Shown one piece after another: positions 36,311-45,238 of a DNA stretch of 64,000 nt (positions within the stretch are counted from its first letter, which is position 1; every line of letters begins with the position of its first letter). The stretch is from Rhizobium sp. Pop5 (GTDB lineage Bacteria; Pseudomonadota; Alphaproteobacteria; Rhizobiales; Rhizobiaceae), in assembly GCF_024721175.1 (NCBI RefSeq), contig NZ_CP099400.1, positions 310,001 to 374,000 of the forward strand, in the 5' to 3' direction. The notes below the pieces were generated by a model. That model was given only the letters and a program-made list of their open reading frames with translations. It made no database searches and was not told the DNA's origin. A program made the position numbers and the translations under genes.

Positions 36311-37950
36311 CCCCGACCTTCATCAAGCGCCTGCATCGCGACCAGCGCGGCTTTCTTTCGCCGATCATCCTCTACATGACGATCGCGCTCGCGCTGATGA
36401 TCGTCTGGATCCTGAACACCGGACAGATGATCTATGACAAGCAGCGCACGCAGGACACTGCCGACGCCGCCGCTCTCGTCCATGCCGACTGGGAAGCACG
36501 CTATCTCAACATCATGGCGATGAACAACGTCGCCTCGTCCCAGGCCACCGTGGTCATGGCAACCTCGGTCGCCTACCAGCTCACGACGGCGGAACTGGCC
36601 CTGCGCTCGGGTGTCATTCTGGCGAAACTCGCCGAATATTCCTTCACGGAAGGCTTCGGGCCGGCATCTCTGCTGCCGCCGCTTCCGCCGATGCCCTATT
36701 GCCCCGGCTGGCAAAAGGTCCCGATCGTCGGCGGCATCATCTATGGCGCTTGCCTGGCGTTTCAGGGGTTCCGCGCGACTGAAGCCACCAAAGCGATCGC
36801 ATATACCGTGGCGGCGCAAATCAAATACGATCCCTGGGGGCTCATCAACAAGTCCAGTGACATCATCGATGCGATGAACGACCTGAACGATTACCTCGTG
36901 GAAAGCTTCCCCGAGCGCGTCGGCAACGAGGCCCTGCATCTGGTGCGTCTCAATAAATCGGACCACGTCATTTTCCATCCGCCGTGCGAATCCTGCGGCC
37001 AGGCTGGAGAAGGTGCCGGCGGCAACCTGCCGGTGGACCGGGATGGCGTCAATCCAGCCGCTGCCTATACCGAAATGTGCCTCGCCATGACCTATGGCAC
37101 CCAGGGGCAGGACCCGCTCCTCATGCGCGGCGAGTTCGCCAATCGCGGCTTCCCCAACGGCAAAGGTCCGCTGACGGCGGGCGGCGTCGACGGCAGCCAT
37201 ATCCGCGACTGGGTCAATCACGAGAGCGGCATCGACAATCAGCTGGTGGAATTCTACATCTTCTATGAAGCCTTCGGCCCGGCCTATCTGAGCAAGGTTC
37301 CATTCAAGGCGATCGTCGAGCAGTATGCCGGCGATCTGAGTTGGTGGCAGGAGCTGGCGCTCGATGCCAGCTTCTGGATCGCGGACAAGGTCTTCGGCGT
37401 CGGCTTCGGCATCACCAACCCCTTCCAGCTGCCAATCGACGTGCCGCCACGCTATTCCGACTCGCAGACGAAGAACAAAAACGACTTCACTCGCAAGTTC
37501 GACATGATCTGGAACCAGGTCTGCGGCCCGGCGGGCGGTGCGATCTCCGTGGCCGGTGCGAGCCTGCCCGTCGTCTCTTTCCCGAAGCCCTACTGGCTGA
37601 AAGGGCGCATCCCCTTCAACTTCACGCCCTTCGGTGGCGATCAACTCACCGATTACCAGACGCTGGCGATCGTTTCGCGTGCGCCTCGCGCCAGGCTCCA
37701 GGTCCGCCTGTTCAAGGACAAGACGCCGTCCGCCTATGCGCTGGCCCAGAGCTGGGTCCATAACTACACGGCCTTCGATCTCTACACGCAGGATTGGCTC
37801 GCATCGCTTGCGCCCGCGACCCTTGCCGACGATATCGGCGCGGTTTCCAACACCATCAAGCAAAGCCCGGCCGCCGATAGTTTCACCGGCCTGACGCGCG
37901 TCTTCGACCAGGGAGGGGCCAATGCCTGGGCTGCCGTCAACACACACTGA
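36307..37950 (+). CDS. TadG-like pilus protein
   Basis: The 547-residue protein starts with the TadG-type N-terminus, a short basic stretch ending in QRGF and then one membrane helix (SPIILYMTIALALMIVWIL), followed by ANTADAAAL-like sequence (TQDTADAAALVHADW). The large remainder should be periplasmic. It lacks the usual von Willebrand A domain of long TadG proteins as far as I can see. It overlaps its neighbours on both sides (4 and 29 bases). Confidence 0.7.
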   Translation: MTPTFIKRLHRDQRGFLSPIILYMTIALALMIVWILNTGQMIYDKQRTQDTADAAALVHADWEARYLNIMAMNNVASSQATVVMATSVAYQLTTAELALRSGVILAKLAEYSFTEGFGPASLLPPLPPMPYCPGWQKVPIVGGIIYGACLAFQGFRATEATKAIAYTVAAQIKYDPWGLINKSSDIIDAMNDLNDYLVESFPERVGNEALHLVRLNKSDHVIFHPPCESCGQAGEGAGGNLPVDRDGVNPAAAYTEMCLAMTYGTQGQDPLLMRGEFANRGFPNGKGPLTAGGVDGSHIRDWVNHESGIDNQLVEFYIFYEAFGPAYLSKVPFKAIVEQYAGDLSWWQELALDASFWIADKVFGVGFGITNPFQLPIDVPPRYSDSQTKNKNDFTRKFDMIWNQVCGPAGGAISVAGASLPVVSFPKPYWLKGRIPFNFTPFGGDQLTDYQTLAIVSRAPRARLQVRLFKDKTPSAYALAQSWVHNYTAFDLYTQDWLASLAPATLADDIGAVSNTIKQSPAADSFTGLTRVFDQGGANAWAAVNTH

Positions 37951-38602
37951 ACATGCAGGCCGCGCTCCGGCTGGCGGGCTGTTGATGCGGCTGCACCGCG
38001 ACAGACGCGGTCTTGCCTCGATCGAATTCGTGCTCGCCGCGCCTGTTATCCTGCTGATCGTGATTTTCGTCATTCACGCGAACCGGATTTCCACCAAGAA
38101 GGTCGCAACCATGCTCGCCATGCGCAACGCCGCCTTTGCCGAAGCCAATGGGCTCAACTGCACCTCCGACTTCTCGAACGTCTTTCCGATCCCGGCCTTG
38201 CCAGCCCTGCCGGGGGGCGACGCCATGAACTGCTCGCGCACGCCGTCGCATGAAGGCGATGGCGATCCGCAGCGCACCTTTGTCTGGGACGATGTGCAGA
38301 ACACTCTCAAGAGCAATGGCCGCGACTTCGGCGACATGGTCGGCGACCTCGCCAACGAGAAGCCGCAGTTGGTCACCGCAACGGCCGACCGCGTCTACAA
38401 GTTCAGGGATTCCGACGATCTCGATACCATCCGGAGCATCCGCTGGAAGGATGCATTCACGGTGAACGACTCGACGCTCTTTGCCTCCCACAACAACGAC
38501 ACCACCCGCCGAGGCTACGATCCGACGCTCCGCCGGGAGATCCGCGACGTGGCCAGCGATTCCGGCGATCTCTTCGACGGCGTCTTTCCGGGAGCGAAAT
38601 AA
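37922..38602 (+). CDS. Second TadE-like pilus protein
   Basis: The 226-residue protein has RDRRGLASIEFVLAAPVILL at residues 26-45, the classic TadE processing site and helix (G then xxxIEF), and a periplasmic remainder. The start at 37922 lies inside the end of the TadG-like gene; an internal ATG at 37985 is a good alternative and would leave a shorter leader. Confidence 0.75.
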   Translation: MPGLPSTHTEHAGRAPAGGLLMRLHRDRRGLASIEFVLAAPVILLIVIFVIHANRISTKKVATMLAMRNAAFAEANGLNCTSDFSNVFPIPALPALPGGDAMNCSRTPSHEGDGDPQRTFVWDDVQNTLKSNGRDFGDMVGDLANEKPQLVTATADRVYKFRDSDDLDTIRSIRWKDAFTVNDSTLFASHNNDTTRRGYDPTLRREIRDVASDSGDLFDGVFPGAK

Positions 38603-38603
38603 G

Positions 38604-39533
38604 ATGGGAAAAGGTGCGCGCATCTCTCTTCGCCTCATCGGCCATCTCGTCGGCTTGATTTTGGTTGTCGGGTGCGCGGCCGCGATCATGGCCAAACCCG
38701 GCCATGCCGAGGTCTACAAGGATTTCAAGGCGACGCTGAATTCAATGTTGGCAGGCATTCTCGGCGCACCCGAACGCTCGCCGCGCGACCTCATCATCAA
38801 CGGCCAGCCGTTGCAGTTCACGCCCTATCAGAGCGATCGCAGCATTTCCGACATTACCGACGAATGGCTGCGGGTGCTGGCTGCCAATACCCGGCCCGCC
38901 ATGCCGAGGAGCAACGACAAGGAAGAACTGACCGCCGTCATCGCCGCCAACATGCTGATTGTTCCGAAGACGAGCCGCATCCGCGACGATCTCGCCGTGG
39001 TCGTGCGTTTCTTCGATGGCGATGGTGAGGCCGCGCTTGACTATCTCAGACGGCAGGACCCTGCGAACCCGTCGGCACGGGCGCCCATTCCCGGCGTGTC
39101 GATCATGATCCGCCGGGCCACCGATGCGCCGACGACCGAGGTGCTGATGACCCGCTTTGACGACGTCGCTGCGACATTGCCGGCATTCGCGGCTCCCGCC
39201 GATGTCAGTAAACTGCCGATGTCGCTGCGCCCGCCGGCCGGCGTAGAGGTGCTGAGCGATATCGGCGACCATGACGAGGGCCACATGTCGCGCACGGTTG
39301 TGTCGAAGGGCACGCTGTCTGCGGCGCGCTGGTCGGATACGCGGGCCGATCTTCTCACCCGCGACGGCTTCACCATCGAGACCCCACCGGCGCAGCGCGG
39401 CGGCGTCACCGCCCTTTATGGTCGGCGCGGCAGCGTCGAGGCCAATGTTCTCTACACCAGAAGCAAGAGCGACGGCAGGACCGTCGAGGTCGTTCAAATC
39501 AGGCAACCCTTCGTCGAAGGAACTACACCATGA
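38604..39533 (+). CDS. Exported protein of the pilus operon, function not known
   Basis: The 309-residue protein has a signal peptide (hydrophobic core GLILVVGCAAAIM, cut after GHA) and no family I recognise. The start at 38604 lies one base after the previous stop. It overlaps cpaB by four bases, so it belongs to the operon. Its position in front of cpaB suggests a periplasmic assembly role in place of the missing CpaD or CpaC partners; this is inference. Confidence 0.6.
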   Translation: MGKGARISLRLIGHLVGLILVVGCAAAIMAKPGHAEVYKDFKATLNSMLAGILGAPERSPRDLIINGQPLQFTPYQSDRSISDITDEWLRVLAANTRPAMPRSNDKEELTAVIAANMLIVPKTSRIRDDLAVVVRFFDGDGEAALDYLRRQDPANPSARAPIPGVSIMIRRATDAPTTEVLMTRFDDVAATLPAFAAPADVSKLPMSLRPPAGVEVLSDIGDHDEGHMSRTVVSKGTLSAARWSDTRADLLTRDGFTIETPPAQRGGVTALYGRRGSVEANVLYTRSKSDGRTVEVVQIRQPFVEGTTP

Positions 39534-40468
39534 ACTGGAAGCTCATCGCGGCAGTCATCGTCGGGCTCATCACGGGCGTTCTGCTTTACTTCTGGACCGA
39601 GAGCGTCAAGAACGAGCAGGTGGCCTATGCCTTCATGCGCCTCCAGCCCGACCGGAAGGTGACGAGAGGACAGGCGATCACGCCCGACATGCTCGCCGAA
39701 CCGGTCATGCTGCCGGAAAGCTTCGGGGCCTTGGCCAAGCTCGCCGTGCCTGCGGCGAGCGCCTATCAGGAATGGCTGAAGGACCGGACGGCGGCGGCCG
39801 ACATTCCCGCAGGCTCGGTGCTGCTCTTTCAATATTTCGACGATACCGACGGCGGACGCCTGACGACCATGATCGCGCCCGGCAAGCGTGCGTTGACCCT
39901 TCCCGTCAATGCGGCCGCGGCGGTCGGCCACTTCGTCGAGCCGGGCAGCTATGTCGATATCCTCGGCACGGTCGATGAGCCGGTCGAGCCCGTGGCGCCT
40001 GTCGCCGCGACCCAGCCTGGAGCTCCCGGCCAGCCTCCCGCCGCTCCCGGACAAGCGCCCGTTGCAGCCGGGCAGCCGCAGGCTCCGGCCCAGCCGCAGT
40101 CGCCGGTCGAGCAGATGCTGAAGAACTATCTGACCCAATATCCCGGGGCCGATGAGAATGACGTCAACGCTTACCGCAAACAGGCGCAGGATTATAAGCT
40201 CGGTATCAGTTCGCGCACGCGCGTCGTCACCCGCACCTTCCTGCAGAACGTCAAAGTGCTGGCCGTCGGCGCGGCAACGACGGCCGAGGGTGCCGTTACC
40301 AAGGCCAATAGCACCTACAACAACGTGACCGTCGAAGTGACGCCGGCGGAAGCCGAAATGCTGATTTTCGCCATGGGCCAGTCGAACGGCAGCCTCAACC
40401 TCGTGCTGCGCAATCCCGCCGACAATACGGTTCAGGATCTGCCGAGCATCAACTGGACGCGCATGTGA
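39530..40468 (+). CDS. cpaB: CpaB/RcpC-like pilus assembly protein
   Basis: The 312-residue protein has an N-terminal membrane anchor (LIAAVIVGLITGVLLYFW), a SAF-like domain (KVTRGQAITPDMLAEPVML) and RcpC-type regions (GKRALTLPVNAAAAVGHFVEPGSYVDIL). A low-complexity insert rich in Pro, Ala and Gln (about residues 160-195) splits it. CpaB proteins usually work with the secretin CpaC, which is not in this locus. Confidence 0.82.
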   Translation: MNWKLIAAVIVGLITGVLLYFWTESVKNEQVAYAFMRLQPDRKVTRGQAITPDMLAEPVMLPESFGALAKLAVPAASAYQEWLKDRTAAADIPAGSVLLFQYFDDTDGGRLTTMIAPGKRALTLPVNAAAAVGHFVEPGSYVDILGTVDEPVEPVAPVAATQPGAPGQPPAAPGQAPVAAGQPQAPAQPQSPVEQMLKNYLTQYPGADENDVNAYRKQAQDYKLGISSRTRVVTRTFLQNVKVLAVGAATTAEGAVTKANSTYNNVTVEVTPAEAEMLIFAMGQSNGSLNLVLRNPADNTVQDLPSINWTRM

Positions 40469-40489
40469 CGATCGCCGAGGGAGTGAGCC

Positions 40490-42388
40490 ATGCTGTTGAA
40501 GATTTCCTATGAGGACGGCAGCGGGCGGGAGGTAATCCCGCTTTCTTCGAACGAGACCTATTTCGTCGGCGAAAGCAGTACGCTTTCGCTTCCCGCCGGC
40601 GCCGGCGTCGTGCGACTGCGCGGCAGCCATGTCTCCTCGCCGCAATTCGTGCTGCGCAAGTCCGGCCAGGGATGGTCGGTGCAGCATCACGGCCGCAACC
40701 CGACGCGCGTCGACGACCAGCCGCTTCGCGCCGGCACGCCGGTCGCGGTATCGGCCGGCATGTCGATCTGGGTGCCGAACGTCACGATCGAACTGGTCGA
40801 GCCGACCGCCGCTCCCGAGGCCGTCACGCAGTTTCCCGATCAGGAACGCGTGCTCGCCCTGCAGATGGAAATCCACGAGCGGCTGCTGAAGGATACGCAA
40901 TATGACCGGTTGGTGAAATCCTCCGATTTCGGTCGCGAGGAGACGCGAAGCCGCATTCGCGAACGCCTCGACATGTTCATCAAGGAAGCGCTCGACGCCG
41001 CGCCGCAGGACCTCGTCATCCTCGTCATCAGAAACGCTGTCTATCGTTGGCTCGCAAAACGCATCGCCCGCACGACGCGGCGCGACGCCTCGTCGAATGC
41101 GGCGGCGCTGATCCGCGAAGAGCAGGAGAACCGCCGCCTCTTCGATGTCGGCAAGGCGCTGATCTCGGCCCTGCAATTGAAGCTCAATTTCGAATCCACC
41201 CGCTCCGATTTCGCCCAGCTCGACTCGCGTTTCAGCGCTGCCTTCCAGGCGAGGCAGGCCCTGTTCAACGCCGGCGACCGGTACGAGATTGCCCATGCGC
41301 ACCTGCGCTCCAATATCGAGGAGCTGATGTACCGCTGGGGCACGATTTCCGAACTCATGGATCTCGATGTCATCTCGGAAATCATGGTGACGCGCTACGA
41401 CGAGATCTATGTGGAAAAATTCGGCCTGCTGGAGCGCTATCCCTTCGCCTTCGCCAATGAGCGGCAGTTGATGAAGGTGATCGAGCGCATCGCCGTCGAT
41501 TCCAACCGCTCGATCAACGAGAGCGAGGCGATGGCCGACTTCCGCATGCCTGACGGCTCGCGCGTCAACGCCGTCATTCCGCCGCTGGCGGTGAGAGGCG
41601 CCTGCCTGACCATCCGCAAATTCGGCGGCAAGTCGCGGCTCGACATCAGCAAGTTGGTCACCGCAGGCGCGCTCAGCGAACCGATGCGCGCCTTCCTGGA
41701 GGCTGCCGTTCGGGCTCGCAAGAACATCGTCGTTTCTGGCGGCACCGGCTCCGGCAAGACGACGCTGCTGAACAGCCTCTCGCAGTTCATCCCCGTCGGC
41801 GAGCGCGTCGTCGCCGTCGAAGATACATCCGAACTGCAGCTCGACGGCATCCATGTCGTCTATCTGCAATCGCGGCCGAAGACGGCGGAGTCGGAAACAA
41901 GCGTCACCATCCGCGACCTCGTGCGCAATGCGCTGCGCATGCGCCCCGACCGCATCATTGTCGGCGAATGCCGCGGTGCCGAGGCGATCGACATGCTGCA
42001 GGCGATGAACACCGGCCACGCCGGCTCGATGACGACGGCGCATGCGAACACGCCGCAGGATATGATGACCCGTCTGGAAGTGATGGTGCTGCAGGGTCAG
42101 AGCTCACTGCCCGTCATGGCGATCCGCCAGCAGATCGTCGCCGCCGTCGAGCTCGTCGTGCAATTGAACCGCCTGGAGAACGGCCGGCGCGCCGTCACCG
42201 AAATCTCGGAGGTGATCGGCATCGATCCGGATACCGGCCTCGTCATCGTCGAGCCGATCTTCAATCTCGTCGGCCGCGCCGGCGGACAGGCGGTGCATGC
42301 CTTTACCGGTTATCTGCCGAGCTTCGTCGCCGAACTCGTGGAGTTCGGCGAAGACGGCGAGATCGAGAAACTCGATATGTTCGTTTAG
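40490..42388 (+). CDS. FHA-like domain fused to a CpaF/TadA secretion ATPase
   Basis: The 632-residue protein carries about 130 extra N-terminal residues of FHA-like beta fold (YFVGESSTLSLPAG, RLRGSHVSSPQFVL), then a complete CpaF ATPase: Walker A GGTGSGKTT, RMRPDRIIVGECRGAEAIDM, and TGHAGSMTTAHANTPQDMM. The usual FHA GR and S-x-x-H residues are only partly present, so phosphothreonine binding is uncertain. This is the second such ATPase at the locus. Confidence 0.85.
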   Translation: MLLKISYEDGSGREVIPLSSNETYFVGESSTLSLPAGAGVVRLRGSHVSSPQFVLRKSGQGWSVQHHGRNPTRVDDQPLRAGTPVAVSAGMSIWVPNVTIELVEPTAAPEAVTQFPDQERVLALQMEIHERLLKDTQYDRLVKSSDFGREETRSRIRERLDMFIKEALDAAPQDLVILVIRNAVYRWLAKRIARTTRRDASSNAAALIREEQENRRLFDVGKALISALQLKLNFESTRSDFAQLDSRFSAAFQARQALFNAGDRYEIAHAHLRSNIEELMYRWGTISELMDLDVISEIMVTRYDEIYVEKFGLLERYPFAFANERQLMKVIERIAVDSNRSINESEAMADFRMPDGSRVNAVIPPLAVRGACLTIRKFGGKSRLDISKLVTAGALSEPMRAFLEAAVRARKNIVVSGGTGSGKTTLLNSLSQFIPVGERVVAVEDTSELQLDGIHVVYLQSRPKTAESETSVTIRDLVRNALRMRPDRIIVGECRGAEAIDMLQAMNTGHAGSMTTAHANTPQDMMTRLEVMVLQGQSSLPVMAIRQQIVAAVELVVQLNRLENGRRAVTEISEVIGIDPDTGLVIVEPIFNLVGRAGGQAVHAFTGYLPSFVAELVEFGEDGEIEKLDMFV

Positions 42389-42440
42389 AGCGGCTCAGGT
42401 TTTCGCTGAAGCGCAGAACCGCTCTAAGCTTTTGTTTTTA
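42387..42440 (+). repeat. RIME-like palindrome after the FHA-ATPase stop
   Basis: AGAGCGG (42387-42393) and CCGCTCT (42419-42425) flank a smaller inner hairpin, and a T-rich tail (TTTTGTTTTTA) follows. This resembles a widespread Rhizobium intergenic palindrome. It starts in the stop codon and ends just before the next gene's ribosome site, so it could act as a partial terminator inside the pilus operon. Confidence 0.65.
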
Positions 42441-42450
42441 GGGGGAAGCC

Positions 42451-43314
42451 ATGAATATCAGCATCCTGCAGATCTTTACGGTCGTCCTCGGCGCGGCGAC
42501 GGCGGGGCTGCTCGTCTGGGGAGCGCCGGTGCGCTGGCCGGCGCCGCTGCTGCGGGCGACCGAGCGGGATATCGCGCTCGCCAGCGAGGCGGCACAGGTC
42601 TTCGGGCGCGACGCCGTTCCGCCCTATACGATGATCCTCGCCTACCTCATCACGGCGGTCGTCGTCTTCCTGATCATTTGGCTGATCTTCGGCCCGATCT
42701 TCGGCATCGTCGTCGCAATCCCGGTCGCGTTCTTCCTGCCGAAGGCGACGATCCGCTATTTCCTGCAGCGCCGCTGGCTGCAAATCGAATCCCAGCTCCC
42801 CTATGCGGTCGACCAGATCGTCTCGGCGGTGCGCACAGGTAAACCGCTCGCCGTCGCCGTCAATGCGGTGGCCGATACCGGCCAGATGCCGGCCTCGCGC
42901 GAGTTCGAGCGCATCGCCCGCGAACAGAAGCTTGGCATCGGACTGGTCGAGGCGCTGGACCGGCACGGCCGCAACGTGCCGAGCCTGCACTTCAAGATGG
43001 TTGATGCGGCCCTTGGCCTCTTTGCCCGCCAGGGCGGTGACATTTCCGAGCCGCTGACGGAAATGTCGAAATCCTTCAAGGAAATATGGAAGCTCGACCA
43101 GAAGATCACGACCTCGTCGTCTCAGGCGCGTATGAATTTCCGAGTCGTCAACGGCGGCGCGCTCTTCATGATCCTGATGATCTTCTTCGGCCAGCCGGAG
43201 CTGATCGACAAGGTGTTCGGCAATGCCATCGGCATCGTCATCGCGATCGTTGGCGCCATCCTTTATGCCACCGGCTTCTTCTGGATGCGCTCGATGATGA
43301 AGGTGTCGGTATGA
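42451..43314 (+). CDS. tadB: TadB-like pilus platform protein
   Basis: The 287-residue protein has paired N-terminal helices (about 5-25 and 60-95), a GspF/TadB-type cytoplasmic domain (QLPYAVDQIVSAVRTGKPLAVAV, EALDRHGRNVP) and two C-terminal helices. It forms the inner membrane platform with TadC. Its stop overlaps the tadC start (ATGA). Confidence 0.85.
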   Translation: MNISILQIFTVVLGAATAGLLVWGAPVRWPAPLLRATERDIALASEAAQVFGRDAVPPYTMILAYLITAVVVFLIIWLIFGPIFGIVVAIPVAFFLPKATIRYFLQRRWLQIESQLPYAVDQIVSAVRTGKPLAVAVNAVADTGQMPASREFERIAREQKLGIGLVEALDRHGRNVPSLHFKMVDAALGLFARQGGDISEPLTEMSKSFKEIWKLDQKITTSSSQARMNFRVVNGGALFMILMIFFGQPELIDKVFGNAIGIVIAIVGAILYATGFFWMRSMMKVSV

Positions 43315-44216
43315 TGTCCGAGATCCCTCTTGGCCCCATCGTCATCGTCCTTGCCGGCATCACCGCGGCGCTGTTCGTCTGGTGGATCGGCGATCTCCTC
43401 GGCAGCATCCAGGTCGTTCGCCGCACGGCAGGCGGCGACGGGCCGCCGCCGAATGTCGTCGACAGCATCGGGATGCGCACGCCGGTTGAATTCGTGCTGC
43501 GGCATTTCGAGCCGCTTCTCGCCGATTTCGGCGCGCAGCTCGAGCAGAAGCTGATCTATGGCGGCCGGCCCTTCGGTGGCGTGACGGGCCGGGAATATAT
43601 CGCGCTTCTCGTCGTTCTCAGCCTCTTCGGCTTCGTGCTGCTCGGCGTGCTGTTCGGCATTGCGAGCGGCAGCGCGTTCGGCGGGCTCGCGGCGGGCCTG
43701 ATCCTCGGCTTTATTCCCGCCATCTATTTTTGGGTCGTCGCCGACGACAAGATGCAGGACCGCAAGGAGCGCATCTCCCGCGAATTTCCCTACTTTCTCG
43801 ATCTTGTCGTCATGACGCAGCAGGCGCAGGCGACCTTGCCGGAAAGCCTGAGGCTTTATGCCGAGGCCGCGCCCGGCACCGTCATGAGCGAGGAGATCGA
43901 ACAGACGCTGAAGGACGTGGCGCTCGGCACCGGCATGATCGAGGCGCTTCAGCGCCTGGAGCGGCGCATGACCGCCGAGGAGGTCGTGCGCGTCATCCGC
44001 GCTGTCATCCAGGGCGAGGTCGAAGGCAGTAACCGCGTCGAGTTGCTGCGCGAACATGCGCGCGATCTGCGCTTCCGCCGCTGGGAAAAGGCGGACAGGG
44101 CGAGTGAAAAGCTGAAAGCCAAGATCGTCATGCCGGCGATGATGATCGTCGTGTCGATCCTGCTTCTGGTGCTGGCGCCGGCAATTGTCGAGATGATGTC
44201 GAGTGGGATGTTCTGA
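43311..44216 (+). CDS. tadC: TadC-like pilus platform protein
   Basis: The 301-residue protein from the ATG at 43311 is a second GspF-fold platform protein. It has N-terminal helices, FPYFLDLVVMTQQAQATLPESL and GTGMIEALQRLERR in the cytoplasmic domain, and C-terminal helices ending MIVVSILLLVLAPAIVEMM. The upstream open frame is a shadow of tadB. Confidence 0.85.
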   Translation: MMSEIPLGPIVIVLAGITAALFVWWIGDLLGSIQVVRRTAGGDGPPPNVVDSIGMRTPVEFVLRHFEPLLADFGAQLEQKLIYGGRPFGGVTGREYIALLVVLSLFGFVLLGVLFGIASGSAFGGLAAGLILGFIPAIYFWVVADDKMQDRKERISREFPYFLDLVVMTQQAQATLPESLRLYAEAAPGTVMSEEIEQTLKDVALGTGMIEALQRLERRMTAEEVVRVIRAVIQGEVEGSNRVELLREHARDLRFRRWEKADRASEKLKAKIVMPAMMIVVSILLLVLAPAIVEMMSSGMF

Positions 44217-44218
44217 CC

Positions 44219-45094
44219 ATGGCCTTTTCCTTTTTTCGCGGAAACAAACCAAGCCTTCTGCAGACCGGTCCCGGCGGCCAGAGCCGCAGCCACGTGCTCG
44301 ACCGCCCCGAAATGTCGATCGGGCGGGCGGCCAATGCCGACATCGTCGTCGACGATCCCTTTCTGGCGCCGATCCATGCGCGCATCGAAAAGCAGAGCGA
44401 CGGCGGTTTCATCATCCGCCGCATGGGGCTGAACCCGATCATGCTGCGCGGCGAGGCGCTGCTGCAGACGGCTTCGCTGAAGGCTGGCGACAGCTTTCGC
44501 CTCGGCAAGGATGTCGAATTCCAATTCGTCGAGAAGGCGCCTGCCAAGGAGGTGCCGAAAAAGGAGGCGTCCAAGACAAGCGGCGAGAAGCCGAAAAAGC
44601 CTCTCTTCAAGCAGCCGGCCTTCCTCGCCGGCATGGGCGTCGTCTATCTCGCCATCGTCGGCATCATCGGTTACGTGATCCTCTCCGGCGGCGGGAGCGC
44701 TGAGAGCGGCCCGACGGCGGAGCGCATCAATGCGGAAGCCGCCCGCATCCCGACATGCATCAAGAACGCAAGGCGCATGCGCCAGGTTTCCGAGCAAAGC
44801 TTCAACGGTGCCGTCGGCGGCCGTGTCGGGCGGGACGGCGACGTGACCTATGCCGCCCTTTCTCTGGCGACGGAGCCTTCCGATGACGCCGCGCTGGCAA
44901 AAGCCGCCGAGCCGATCGTCGAGGCCTATAAGCGCACGGCGCTCGCAGCACTCACCTCGGAAAACCGCGGCAACAAGACGCTGGCGCTGAGCCTCTACCA
45001 GCAGACCTACGACCTCGTTCCCGACGTCAACTGCTCCGCGGCGCGTTTCGCTCTGCAGCGGCGGGCAGCCATGAAGCCCCCGGCCCGTCGGTGA
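44219..45094 (+). CDS. FHA-domain membrane protein
   Basis: The 291-residue protein has an N-terminal FHA domain with GRAANADIVVDD and the PIHARI position (about residues 30-105), a Lys/Pro-rich linker, one membrane helix (about 138-160, MGVVYLAIVGIIGYVILSGG), and a periplasmic domain with two cysteines. FHA domains bind phosphothreonine, so it could couple a cytoplasmic kinase signal to the pilus. It ends the pilus operon. Confidence 0.75.
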   Translation: MAFSFFRGNKPSLLQTGPGGQSRSHVLDRPEMSIGRAANADIVVDDPFLAPIHARIEKQSDGGFIIRRMGLNPIMLRGEALLQTASLKAGDSFRLGKDVEFQFVEKAPAKEVPKKEASKTSGEKPKKPLFKQPAFLAGMGVVYLAIVGIIGYVILSGGGSAESGPTAERINAEAARIPTCIKNARRMRQVSEQSFNGAVGGRVGRDGDVTYAALSLATEPSDDAALAKAAEPIVEAYKRTALAALTSENRGNKTLALSLYQQTYDLVPDVNCSAARFALQRRAAMKPPARR

Positions 45095-45111
45095 TCGAAG
45101 GTCTGGAGAAA

Positions 45112-45133
45112 GGCTCGCGTGTCCGGGCGAGCC
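45112..45133 (+). terminator. Possible terminator of the pilus operon
   Basis: GGCTCGC (45112-45118) and GCGAGCC (45127-45133) form a 7-bp stem with an 8-base loop, 18 bases after the last pilus gene. No T-run follows. Confidence 0.4.
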
Positions 45134-45238
45134 GCTCGGAGTTGCACCGGGCTATGGTTGCCCGAGAGGCTTCCCTGCCTCGCACTCCGGCAGTCGCACA
45201 GTTGTCGAGGTCTAATTGAGGTTCATAAAGGAGGCACC

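Noticed and set aside
39494..42043. An 849-residue open frame on the minus strand
   Set aside because: It is antisense to cpaB and the FHA-ATPase, both with clear domains. Its protein is low in hydrophobic residues and has no family signs, as expected of a high-GC shadow frame.
45119..45238. A 40-residue N-terminal extension of the SDR
   Set aside because: The extension overlaps a hairpin and is not SDR-like; the ATG at 45239 has a near-perfect ribosome site.
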